Source: Spirochaetales bacterium (GTDB lineage Bacteria; Spirochaetota; Spirochaetia; JAGLYY01). Taken from it: a stretch of 20,551 nt of DNA. A program made the position numbers and the translations under genes. The notes beneath the pieces were generated by a model. It was not told the origin of the DNA and did not search any database. It saw nothing but the letters and a program-made list of their open reading frames with translations. Shown here one piece after another: positions 1 to 7,147 of the stretch; the first letter of the stretch is position 1; each line of letters opens with the position of its first letter. The stretch spans positions 1 to 20,551 of the forward strand of contig JAGLYY010000487.1 in assembly GCA_023131935.1 (NCBI GenBank). Direction: 5' to 3'.

Positions 1-2
1 TC

Positions 3-335
3 AAACTTGAAAAGATTTTTAAACAAAGTCTGATTGAGTTTGCTAAAGTCATAAACCCAAACATAGACCTAACCACAAGCGAAAATCAGAAATTGATAAG
101 CGGGACCTCTACAACTATTGTATCTGAGGTTCGCAGGGCAATTGAGTTCGGGGGATCTGGCGGTATACATATTCCCGGAGAGGCTGAAACCACACGTGAT
201 TTAGATAAGGTCACTTCTTGGCCTAATCGTTGTGGTGTATGCGGAAAAGAGATTCAAAGTACCGTTTGCCTATTCGAGAATAATGTCCGCTATTGCAAAG
301 ATTGCTATGATAAGCGGTCGAAAGAGATAGAATGA
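3..335 (+). CDS. C-terminal part of an unrecognised zinc-ribbon protein (cut by window edge)
   Basis: The frame is open from the left edge (first full codon at base 3) to TGA at 333-335, so only about 110 C-terminal residues are visible. The likely true start lies outside the window; the internal TTG at 93 is not a convincing start. The last 40 residues hold two CxxC pairs (CGVC and CKDC, about 20 residues apart), a typical zinc-ribbon or treble-clef arrangement. The tail is charged (DKRSKEIE). I do not recognise the family. The neighbours downstream are gene scraps from a mobile or restriction-modification island, so this may be island cargo. Being at an edge, it could also be the intact end of a normal gene. 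Confidence 0.55.
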   Translation, partial: KLEKIFKQSLIEFAKVINPNIDLTTSENQKLISGTSTTIVSEVRRAIEFGGSGGIHIPGEAETTRDLDKVTSWPNRCGVCGKEIQSTVCLFENNVRYCKDCYDKRSKEIE

Positions 336-456
336 AAAAACTACCACAGGGAGAGAAGCTGCGAACCTGGCCGAGAGTCTGGGGATACCTACGGAGGGGA
401 TCAGCGGAGACGGTATTGCTCGCAACGTAGTGAATGACACGGAACTACAGCGGTGA
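331..456 (+). pseudogene. Protein-like fragment of unknown origin
   Basis: Between the end of the zinc-ribbon gene and TGA at 454-456 the frame starting at 331 reads about 41 codons with natural-looking composition (it contains GREAANLAESLGIP and RNVVNDTELQR). It begins immediately after an in-frame TAG at 328 and has no start codon or ribosome-binding site, so it looks like the tail of a gene whose front is lost. I cannot name the family. The following ~75 bases (457-530) have no long frame and probably hold further scraps. Confidence 0.3.
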
Positions 457-559
457 GTCGGATAACTCTACCGGACCAGGAGTGAGTTAAGGCTATGGAT
501 TGGAGAGAGGATGGAACAGGAGGAGTTGAAATGACCGTGGGTGGGATATATGCAAACCG

Positions 560-790
560 GAGAGGGCATTCATACCTCGACTAACTGAACAAGAACAACA
601 AGAGATCATCAGCTATATCGAGGCGGACAAGCCCCTGCCTAACAAGTACCGCTTTCTGCTGTTCGAGGAAAGGCGCGAGGTGGAACTGGTCTGGAACGGT
701 AAGTCCAGCGAGGTATGCCACATTGTCCTACCTTTTAAGGTGATTGAGTAGGTGGACGAGCCGCGTGCCGAGAAACATGCCCAAGATCGC
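560..790 (+). pseudogene. Remnant of a DNA methyltransferase C-terminus with in-frame TAG
   Basis: In the frame open from 530, about 60 codons up to 748 resemble, from memory, the C-terminal region of N6-adenine or N4-cytosine DNA methyltransferases found beside large helicase-type restriction enzymes (segments LTEQEQQEIISYIEADKPLP and REVELVWNGK). The frame meets TAG at 749-751 and resumes directly with VDEPRAEK. A single C-to-T change of a glutamine CAG would explain the stop, as related proteins are expected to read VIEQVDEPRA. No catalytic motif (DPPY type) is present, so nothing functional remains. About 15-20 codons after the stop the sequence changes into a tyrosine recombinase. The methyltransferase call is supported by the restriction-endonuclease remnant 800 bases downstream. 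Confidence 0.45.
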
Positions 791-1055
791 ACCGGAATTA
801 TATTTAGGACTACGAAAGGTAAATCGGTAAGAGATGCCTATATTCGTAAGATGATGCGCCAGAAGGCCGTCAAGGCAGGCATAGAGAAGATTATCACGTT
901 CCATGGCCTCCGGCATACTGCGTTGACCCAATTATACGAAAAGACAAAGGATATACGGCTGGTGCAGCAGGTTTCAGGCCATGCAAATATAAGCACATAA
1001 GATTTATACCCATATTTCCGGGGCGGATATCCGAGAGGCAATGATAAATTTTTAG
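790..1055 (+). pseudogene. Tyrosine recombinase/integrase C-terminal remnant, frameshifted
   Basis: Only the last ~85 codons of a phage-type integrase remain. The arginine box HGLRHT lies at about 901-918, followed by LVQQVSGHANIST, the typical region before the nucleophile. Translation stops at TAA (998-1000), but the frame beginning TAT at 1005 continues YTHISGADIREAMINF to TAG at 1053-1055 and carries the expected catalytic tyrosine. About two bases appear to be missing between 998 and 1004. The N-terminal SAM-like and core domains are absent and the 5' side is fused to the methyltransferase scrap. It is therefore inactive and marks an old integration or rearrangement. Confidence 0.75.
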
Positions 1056-1364
1056 TTGTTTGCTTGCGTGTGATCATAAAAGAATGGACTCGAGGAGGTA
1101 TCACAATAGCATAACCGTGTATTATACGAAGCAAAAGTGAGGGTAGCGGCCCGATATTTACAATGGTGTTCGTGTATAATGAAATCAATTCACTGTATAT
1201 GCGTCAAATTAAAGCAATTGAAAGTATCAATGACAATTATTCCAAGCATATCATCGAAAAGCTTCAATTATCAGTTTATACAAGAAAGTTCTTGCATATG
1301 ATATAGCATGTGCTACAATTAAATATTAGAAAAGTATCGGTCCACCGCACTTAAAGGAATAACC
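1056..1364. other. AT-rich intergenic region before the HTH operon
   Basis: I see no gene with a ribosome-binding site here on either strand. It holds the promoter described separately at 1292-1319. The rest looks like decayed DNA between the recombinase remnant and the regulator gene. Confidence 0.5.
1292..1319 (+). promoter_or_regulatory. Putative sigma70 promoter of the HTH-nuclease-AlbA_2 operon
   Basis: TTGCAT (1292-1297) and TACAAT (1314-1319) are separated by 16 bp, 45 bp before the ATG at 1365. It would transcribe the three tightly packed genes ending at 3945. Confidence 0.5.
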
Positions 1365-1589
1365 ATGACGATACAACAAAACAATTTTCCGGAAACTGTT
1401 AAAAATGTGAGAGCCACCCTTGGGCTTTCTCAGGAAGAATTGGCTCATGAGTTAGGAGTCAGTTTTTCAACTATCAATAGATGGGAAAACAGACAAACAA
1501 AACCAATCAAATTGGCTCGACGACAATTTGAAATGTTCTGTAAGAGAATGATTGAGGAGGGGAAGCTTGAGATAGAGGAGAAAGGATAA
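1365..1589 (+). CDS. Small XRE-family helix-turn-helix regulator
   Basis: This 74-residue protein is almost entirely one Cro/C1-type HTH domain at residues ~8-60, with the pattern LGLSQEELAHELGVSFSTINRWENRQTKP. The ATG at 1365 is preceded by AAAGGA at a suitable distance. Proteins like this commonly sit directly before large helicase-nuclease restriction enzymes and DNA methyltransferases and act as autoregulators or control proteins. Here the next gene starts 2 bp after the stop, so the two are translationally coupled. It probably binds its own promoter, though no operator could be assigned. The fold is certain; the regulatory target is inferred. Confidence 0.8.
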   Translation: MTIQQNNFPETVKNVRATLGLSQEELAHELGVSFSTINRWENRQTKPIKLARRQFEMFCKRMIEEGKLEIEEKG

Positions 1590-1591
1590 AA

Positions 1592-2302
1592 ATGGACAAT
1601 GCTTTCTTTGAACATCCTATACTAAATTCACCTTATGAATACCCAAAACGTCACTGGCAGCTTGATGAACAAGGACAGCCCACTCAGAGGATTATTGAAT
1701 CACGGCGTCGTGCTGAATTTATAACTCCAATTCCAAAACCAAGAAAGCGAAAAGACTCTACCAAACAACAGGAAATGATTTTCGATGAAGGTCGAGGCTT
1801 ATCATCTAAAGATCAGCAATATGATCCATGTAATCCGACCGGTTCAACAATTCATGTTAACTTTACTACATCTAAAATGAATCGTTATGAGACTGATTCC
1901 AGAAAATGTCATATTAATTGGGTTATTCTGGATAGTGATTGGGAAGCAGAGTTTTGCAGAGTCGTTGAAGCTCACCCGAAAGTAACAGCTTATGTAAAGA
2001 GCCACAATCTTGGACTTGAAGTTCCTTACCGATATGGTTCTGGAACACGGAAGTACATTCCGGATTTTGTCGTGCTTATAGATGATGGAAATGAAGGTAC
2101 TCTCCATCTGATTGTTGAAATTAAAGGATATCGGGGAGAAGATGCCAAAGATAAAAAAGCTACAATGGAAAACTACTGGGTACCGGGAGTAAACAACCTG
2201 GGGAAATACGGGCGCTGGGCCTTTGTTGAGTTCACTGATGTGTTTGAGATTGAAAACGCCTTCAACAAGATGGTCGACCAGGTCTTTTCCGAAAGGAGCT
2301 GA
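1592..2302 (+). CDS. PD-(D/E)XK nuclease-like protein: restriction endonuclease with the helicase core deleted
   Basis: This 236-residue protein looks like the two ends of a roughly 900-1000-residue helicase-type restriction endonuclease (the BPTD_3080-like group, recalled from memory) joined in frame. Residues 1-79 match the family N-terminus (FFEHPILNSPYEYPKRHW, then a QQYDP segment). Residues ~85-236 match the C-terminal nuclease end. No DEAD/DEAH or helicase motif lies between them. The nuclease signature is present: D158 in IPDF, and E176-x-K178 in LIVEIKGYRG; E120 may be a further acidic ligand. The frame is undamaged, with a good RBS (AAAGGA) and tight coupling to the HTH gene, so it may still be expressed. 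It could be an inert relic or a small metal-dependent nuclease domain with a new partner. Call as remnant secure; activity unknown. Confidence 0.7.
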   Translation: MDNAFFEHPILNSPYEYPKRHWQLDEQGQPTQRIIESRRRAEFITPIPKPRKRKDSTKQQEMIFDEGRGLSSKDQQYDPCNPTGSTIHVNFTTSKMNRYETDSRKCHINWVILDSDWEAEFCRVVEAHPKVTAYVKSHNLGLEVPYRYGSGTRKYIPDFVVLIDDGNEGTLHLIVEIKGYRGEDAKDKKATMENYWVPGVNNLGKYGRWAFVEFTDVFEIENAFNKMVDQVFSERS

Positions 2303-2307
2303 AGGAA

Positions 2308-3945
2308 ATGGATGCTGAGAAATTAGCTCTTCTGATAGAAAAGAGCGAGGACGAACACATTGAATTCAAAAGGGCAGAATTCTCTTTTAATTTCGATAAA
2401 CTGACAGAATATTGTGTAGCTCTTTCCAATGAAAGGGGTGGACTGCTCATTCTTGGGGTGACAGATAAAAAGCCACGAAAAATTGTTGGAACAAAGGCAT
2501 ACAAGGAAAATCTGGCAAAAATAAAGGAAAGATTGGTGGCTAACGTCCATCTACGCATTGATGTGGAGGAGATTCTCTCTCCGGAAGGAAGGGTGCTGAT
2601 TTTTCACGTTCCTTCGCGTCCTATCGGTATGCCCAAACATCTCAACGGGCGTTATTTGATGAGGGCTGGGGAGGCTTTGACAGCTATGCCCCCCGATATG
2701 CTTAAACGGATATTTGATGAAGCCGGTCCTGATTTTTCCGCTGAGATTTGTCAAAACGCTTCTCTTGAAGATCTGAATCCTGAAGACATTGAGGATTTCC
2801 GCAAACACTGGGCTAAAAAATCGAGGAGTGAAGCTATCGCAGGACTTCCTATTGAACAGTTGCTGACTGACGCTGAACTCATAATAGAGAGAAAACTTAC
2901 CTATGCCGCTCTTATCCTTTTTGGTAAACGGACAGCCTTGGGACGCCATCTTGGACAGGCTGAAGTCATCTATGAATACCGGGGCAACGAAGCTTCCGGT
3001 CCTCCCCAGCAGAGACTCGAATTCCGGCAGGGTTTTTTTTCGTTTTATGACAAGCTCTGGAAAACCATTGACCTACGTAACACAAACCAACACTATCAGG
3101 AAGGACTTTTCATTTGGGACATTAAAACCTTCAACGAATCAGCTATTCGCGAGGCAATCCTGAACGCGGTTTGTCATCGGGACTACCGGATGGCGGGATC
3201 GGTGTTCGTGCGGCAATACCCTGAACGTATCGAAATAGCCAGTTCCGGGGGCCTGCCCGCTGGCATAACCTTCGAGAATATCCTATGGGAGCAGGCTCCC
3301 CGTAACCGCCGTCTGGCAGAGGCTTTTTCCCGTTGCGGACTGGTGGAACGGTCCGGCCAGGGGATGAACCGTATTTACGAAGCCTGCATCAGGGAGAGCA
3401 AGGCAGAACCGGACTTTACCCATTCCGACCAGGACCATTTCTGGATTACCCTTCATGGCACTATCCGGCATCCCGAATTCCTAAACATACTTGAAAAGAT
3501 CGGTAATGAAAAACTGTTAAACTTTTCTACTGAGGATTTTATAGTTATCCAGGCGGTTTTCGAAAACCGTCCCTTATCTGATCGTTTTACACGAGTCGCA
3601 GAAAAGCTCTATGAAGAGGGACTTCTTGAAAAAGGTTCCCGCACAAAAGGAAAAAAGTGGATCCTTGCCAGACGCATTTATTCTGCAGTAGGAAAATCTG
3701 GGACCTATACTCGGAAAAAAGGTCTGGACAAAGAAACAAACAAAGAACTACTTCTAAAGCATATTAAAAGTAGCGACCCTGAAGGAGCAAAAATGGAAGA
3801 ACTGCTTCAAGTTCTACCAGCACTGGATAGGCATAGAATACGATCTTTGCTACTTAGCCTAACTAATGAGGGCAGGATATTTGTAGAAGGTTCTACAAAC
3901 GCAGCACGATGGCATACAGAAACAGAAAAGGAACACAAACATTGA
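2308..3945 (+). CDS. AlbA_2 (Schlafen-type) and HATPase_c_4 domain protein, RecG-like regulator family
   Basis: A 545-residue protein. Residues ~10-130 form an AlbA_2 putative nucleic-acid-binding domain (EHIEFKRAE near the start, then GGLLILGVTD and GRYLMRAGEA). Residues ~270-390 form a GHKL/HATPase_c_4 module with EAILNAVCHRDY, a glycine-rich IASSGGLPAGI stretch and RSGQGMNRIYEAC. The last ~150 residues look like winged-helix segments. The ATG at 2308 lies 5 bp after the nuclease stop and has a purine-rich RBS (GGAG, GAAGG). The family is often annotated 'ATP-binding protein' or 'RecG-like', but it is not a helicase. Members are frequent in mobile and defence islands, with mostly unproven roles. 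It probably forms one transcript with the HTH and nuclease genes. Confidence 0.8.
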   Translation: MDAEKLALLIEKSEDEHIEFKRAEFSFNFDKLTEYCVALSNERGGLLILGVTDKKPRKIVGTKAYKENLAKIKERLVANVHLRIDVEEILSPEGRVLIFHVPSRPIGMPKHLNGRYLMRAGEALTAMPPDMLKRIFDEAGPDFSAEICQNASLEDLNPEDIEDFRKHWAKKSRSEAIAGLPIEQLLTDAELIIERKLTYAALILFGKRTALGRHLGQAEVIYEYRGNEASGPPQQRLEFRQGFFSFYDKLWKTIDLRNTNQHYQEGLFIWDIKTFNESAIREAILNAVCHRDYRMAGSVFVRQYPERIEIASSGGLPAGITFENILWEQAPRNRRLAEAFSRCGLVERSGQGMNRIYEACIRESKAEPDFTHSDQDHFWITLHGTIRHPEFLNILEKIGNEKLLNFSTEDFIVIQAVFENRPLSDRFTRVAEKLYEEGLLEKGSRTKGKKWILARRIYSAVGKSGTYTRKKGLDKETNKELLLKHIKSSDPEGAKMEELLQVLPALDRHRIRSLLLSLTNEGRIFVEGSTNAARWHTETEKEHKH

Positions 3946-3963
3946 TACAATTGCAAACAATTG

Positions 3964-3995
3964 ACGCAATAATTACGCAATAATTACGCAATTTT
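3964..3995 (+). repeat. Short tandem repeat of ACGCAATAATT
   Basis: Two exact 11-base units (3964-3974 and 3975-3985) are followed by a partial third unit (ACGCAA, 3986-3991). They lie 19 bases after the stop of the AlbA_2 gene, in AT-rich DNA with several further TTGCAA words nearby. Confidence 0.85.
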
Positions 3996-4061
3996 CTTGC
4001 AATAGAGGCCGTTTATTCTTTTCTATAAAAGGAGTTACAATTGCATCAGAAAAGTAATTCA

Positions 4062-4084
4062 ATCCGGATTGTCGCAATCCGGAT
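4062..4084. repeat. Perfect 10-bp stem hairpin
   Basis: ATCCGGATTG (4062-4071) and CAATCCGGAT (4075-4084) are exact reverse complements around a TCG loop. Neither strand has a T-run after it, so it is not a standard intrinsic terminator. It could be a protein-binding palindrome or the remains of a mobile-element end. Confidence 0.75.
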
Positions 4085-4452
4085 AATAAAGGGGTCATAA
4101 AGGGGCCATGAAATTAAAGGACTCATATACGACTCAAACGACTCATCCGGCAACTGGAAGGGGTCATATAGGGGCTAAACGGGCCGGCTGTTGGTATCCT
4201 GGAAAGGAATCTGCTGATTGCAACAATAACGAGGAAAAATCCCTTGGAGATCAAAACGATAATGCATAATTTATTTTACTGTAGATATTTACTATTGCAA
4301 TCAGTTTGCAATCAGTACACAGTTATACGAAAAGAGGAACAGAAACCGATACGATTGGCCTACGAACGACGAAACAGAGATCTCGATCACGCATCTCGTT
4401 TGGCGTGGAAAGGATGAACAGGACTGGTCTGATATAGCTATGCAGGAGACAT

Positions 4453-5430
4453 TCACTTGATACGGTAAGTCATGGAGATCAATGGCAACGGAATATACAG
4501 ATCTTCACCAATACCGTGAATGATAAAATTGGGGTCCCGTTCGATCAGGAGTGGTAGAACACCCCCGATATCCCAGCTGAAGCGGCTGCCGGCAATACGG
4601 AAAACCAGTCCCGGTACAATAAACAGGGGTACAGCGTCCCAGGTGCCATTACGCTTTCCCCATACTATCCAGTTTTCAGTAACCAAGGCTGTTGTTGCCG
4701 TCAGCACCACTTTACCGCCCAACATTGCTATTGCACCTATTGTCTCAAAACCGTTTATCCGGTTAAACCTGAAAACCACGGCCCCTCCGGTGGTGATGTT
4801 ATTGTTGGGTTCTCCCCAGGATAACAGGGTATACGGCATCAGAAGACCGGAGACAATAGGGCTGCTCTCACTTTCCTCAAATTCGCCTATCCATTCAACT
4901 CCTGCAAAGGATCCTACAGAAAAACCGAGGGATTCGGTAAACATAGCAACGAATCGGGCGCTTATTACAAGTCCCATAGGACTGATCCCTCCCCAGAAGG
5001 AGACGTTTTTGTTTAGGCCGTAACTGGAGGTGACCACTATTATTTCCTGGTCTGTAATGTGTAACTCACCGGGTTCCATAGGAAAGCCTGTAGGGGTCAC
5101 AATCAGCCGATTGGATGCCGAATCCTGGTAAAAGTTTCTGTTGCTTTTTCCGGCGGGAATTTCCCGGTACATTTTGATGGTCTCGCTGCTGATTTGCAGA
5201 ATCTGGCCGGCCGAGTCTATTATTTCCACCCGATCCTCCCCGATGGAGAACAGTGTTCCTTGGAAGCTTCCGCCGCCATAGGTTTCTATCCGAACGGATT
5301 TCCCGGTAAGATCTGCCAATTCCAGTAATTCGTCGGAGGGTTCATCTTCGGCCCAGACTTTGTAAACTGTGCCGGCAGAGACTAAAATAAAAAGAAGACA
5401 GAAAATGAAGGTTCTTCTCATTTTATTCAC
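4453..5430 (-). CDS. Exported protein with Lsm-like segment and probable outer-membrane/periplasmic beta domain
   Basis: This 325-residue protein begins with a signal peptide (positive start, hydrophobic residues ~7-24, likely cleavage after VWA near residue 27). Residues ~40-90 read like an Sm/Lsm-type small barrel (LTGKSVRIETYGGGSFQGTL, then IGEDRVEI). From ~100 on, alternating beta-type segments rich in Gly and aromatic residues resemble uncharacterised proteins in which SNRLIVTPTGFPM and TSSYGLNKNVSFWGG recur. The start at 5430 has GAGGTG upstream and lies about 20 bp after ettA, so it is the last gene of the minus-strand run. Function unknown; an envelope location is likely. The Lsm comparison is by pattern only. 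Confidence 0.6.
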   Translation of the reverse strand: MNKMRRTFIFCLLFILVSAGTVYKVWAEDEPSDELLELADLTGKSVRIETYGGGSFQGTLFSIGEDRVEIIDSAGQILQISSETIKMYREIPAGKSNRNFYQDSASNRLIVTPTGFPMEPGELHITDQEIIVVTSSYGLNKNVSFWGGISPMGLVISARFVAMFTESLGFSVGSFAGVEWIGEFEESESSPIVSGLLMPYTLLSWGEPNNNITTGGAVVFRFNRINGFETIGAIAMLGGKVVLTATTALVTENWIVWGKRNGTWDAVPLFIVPGLVFRIAGSRFSWDIGGVLPLLIERDPNFIIHGIGEDLYIPLPLISMTYRIK

Positions 5431-5448
5431 CTCTAATTTGATGATAGG

Positions 5449-7134
5449 TTATTCCCGTGTAAGGTTCCGGTATTTTATCCGATGCGGCTGGTCCGCTCCT
5501 GTCCCTAATCGCCGCTTACGGTCCTCTTCATATTCCGAGTAGCTTCCCTCAAACCACCGGATTGTGCTTTCCCCTTCGAAAGCGAGAATGTGGGTAGCGA
5601 TTCTGTCTAGGAACCACCGGTCGTGGCTTATGACGAGCACACATCCGGCGTAACTGGTGAGGGCTTCTTCGAGGGCTCGCAGAGTGTTTACATCCAGGTC
5701 GTTCGTGGGCTCATCAAGGAGAAGCACATTGGATCCCTTTTTCAGCATCATTGCCAGTTGGACCCTGTTCCGTTCCCCGCCCGATAGAATTCCTACTTTC
5801 TTCTGCTGGTCCTGTCCGCTGAAATTGAACCTTGATACATAGGCCCGGGAATTGAGCCTCTTGCTTCCAAGCTGGATTTCTTCATTCCCTTCAGATATCA
5901 ATTCCCAGACAGTCTTTTCCGGATCAAGCTGATCCCGGAGCTGGTCGACGTGGGAAAGTTCTACGGTTTCTCCTACCCGGATTTTACCCGAATCAGGACT
6001 CTCCTCTCCCGTAATCATTCGAAAAAGGGTGGTCTTTCCCGCCCCGTTAGGACCGATTATTCCGACAATGGCGCCGGGGGGGATGGTGAGGGAAATAGTA
6101 TCTAAAAGAATCCTGCCGTCGAATGCCTTGGTAACATCCTCTGTTTCGATAACCACGTCACCCAGTCGCGGACCTTTTGGAATAAAAATCTGAAGTTCTT
6201 CTCTCATCTTATCCCCCGATTGGTTCAGTAATTGTTCGTAGGCGGTAATCCGGGCTTTTGATTTTGCATGACGGCCTTTGGGGGTCATATGAATCCACTC
6301 AAGTTCCCGCTGGAGGGTCCGTTGACGCTGGCTTTCCTGTTTTTCCTCTCTCGCGAGGCGATCCTGTTTCTGCTCGAGCCAGGAGGAATAATTGCCCCTC
6401 CAGGGGATACCCTCCCCGCGATCAAGCTCCAGGATCCATCCCGCGACATTATCGAGAAAATAGCGGTCGTGGGTTACGGCGATAACCGTTCCTTCATAGC
6501 GATTCAGATGATGTTCGAGCCAGGCTACGGTTTCAGCATCCAGGTGGTTGGTCGGCTCATCCAGGAGCAGGATGTCCGGTTTCCGGAGGAGTAAGCGGCA
6601 GAGAGCGACCCGCCTTTGTTCTCCACCTGAGAGTGTAGAGATGGAGGCGTCCTCCGGCGGGCATCGCAGGGCGTCCATGGCAAGTTCGAGACGGGAATCC
6701 AGGTCCCACCCACCCATGGCTTCAATCATGTCCTGGACCTTTCCCTGCCGATCGAGAAGACGATTCATTTCATCATCTTCCATCGGCTCAGCGAATTTCC
6801 CGTTGATCTCATCATATTCTGAAAGGAGGTCCACTACCTCCTGAACTCCCTCCTCAACCACTTCCCGGACGGTTTTCTTCCGGTCAATTACCGGTTCCTG
6901 CTCCAGGAACCCGATGGTATAGCCTTCGGAGAGAACGGTCTCGCCATTGAAATCCTTATCGACCCCGGCGAGGATCCGAAGAAGGGTGCTTTTCCCGGAT
7001 CCGTTTAAACCAAGCACCCCGATTTTCGCGCCGTGGAAATAGGAGAGGGAGATATCTTTAAGTATCGTTTTCTGGCCATGCCGTTTACTGACCCTAACCA
7101 TTGTGTAAATAATTTTCTGGTCGTCCTTTGCCAT
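5449..7134 (-). CDS. ettA: Energy-dependent translational throttle protein EttA (ABC-F ATPase)
   Basis: I chose the ATG at 7134 (561 residues; MAKDDQKIIYTM) over the upstream one at 7200. It matches the usual EttA start and length (about 555), has AAGGGA before it, and sits 13 bp after the previous gene instead of overlapping it. Two ABC domains are complete: Walker A GLNGSGKST (residues ~42-50) with LSGGEQRRV and LLLDEPTNHLD, then GPNGAGKTT with LSGGERNRV and LLLDEPTNDLD. A charged linker lies between them and there are no membrane segments, as expected of ABC-F proteins. EttA binds the ribosomal E site and gates the first elongation steps according to ADP/ATP ratio. Identification is strong, though close paralogues of the ABC-F family share these motifs. 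Confidence 0.9.
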   Translation of the reverse strand: MAKDDQKIIYTMVRVSKRHGQKTILKDISLSYFHGAKIGVLGLNGSGKSTLLRILAGVDKDFNGETVLSEGYTIGFLEQEPVIDRKKTVREVVEEGVQEVVDLLSEYDEINGKFAEPMEDDEMNRLLDRQGKVQDMIEAMGGWDLDSRLELAMDALRCPPEDASISTLSGGEQRRVALCRLLLRKPDILLLDEPTNHLDAETVAWLEHHLNRYEGTVIAVTHDRYFLDNVAGWILELDRGEGIPWRGNYSSWLEQKQDRLAREEKQESQRQRTLQRELEWIHMTPKGRHAKSKARITAYEQLLNQSGDKMREELQIFIPKGPRLGDVVIETEDVTKAFDGRILLDTISLTIPPGAIVGIIGPNGAGKTTLFRMITGEESPDSGKIRVGETVELSHVDQLRDQLDPEKTVWELISEGNEEIQLGSKRLNSRAYVSRFNFSGQDQQKKVGILSGGERNRVQLAMMLKKGSNVLLLDEPTNDLDVNTLRALEEALTSYAGCVLVISHDRWFLDRIATHILAFEGESTIRWFEGSYSEYEEDRKRRLGTGADQPHRIKYRNLTRE

Positions 7135-7147
7135 AAAATCCCTTGGT

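Larger units (their letters stand above)
3946..4452. other. About 500 bp of non-coding, repeat-rich island edge
   Basis: No gene with a start and RBS is supported. It contains the short tandem repeat at 3964-3995, the perfect hairpin at 4062-4084, two near-copies of a 20-base segment built on AAGGGGTCATA (about 4089-4108 and 4157-4176), and two copies of TTGCAATCAG near 4294-4314. A 65-codon open frame ending at 4460 has protein-like composition at its end but no start. Confidence 0.5.

Noticed and set aside
336..560. Group II intron or structured RNA remnant
   Set aside because: The purine-rich look suggested it, but no domain V or 5' GUGYG signature could be found, and half of the stretch reads as a protein-like frame.
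752..1000. Intact small gene starting GTG at 752
   Set aside because: The start falls just after an in-frame stop inside a methyltransferase-like frame and the product lacks most of a recombinase; it is a remnant, not a gene.
4108..4269. 53-codon ORF with ATG at 4108
   Set aside because: Composition is not protein-like (runs of T, G, N), it spans direct repeats, and it has no neighbours that would support it.
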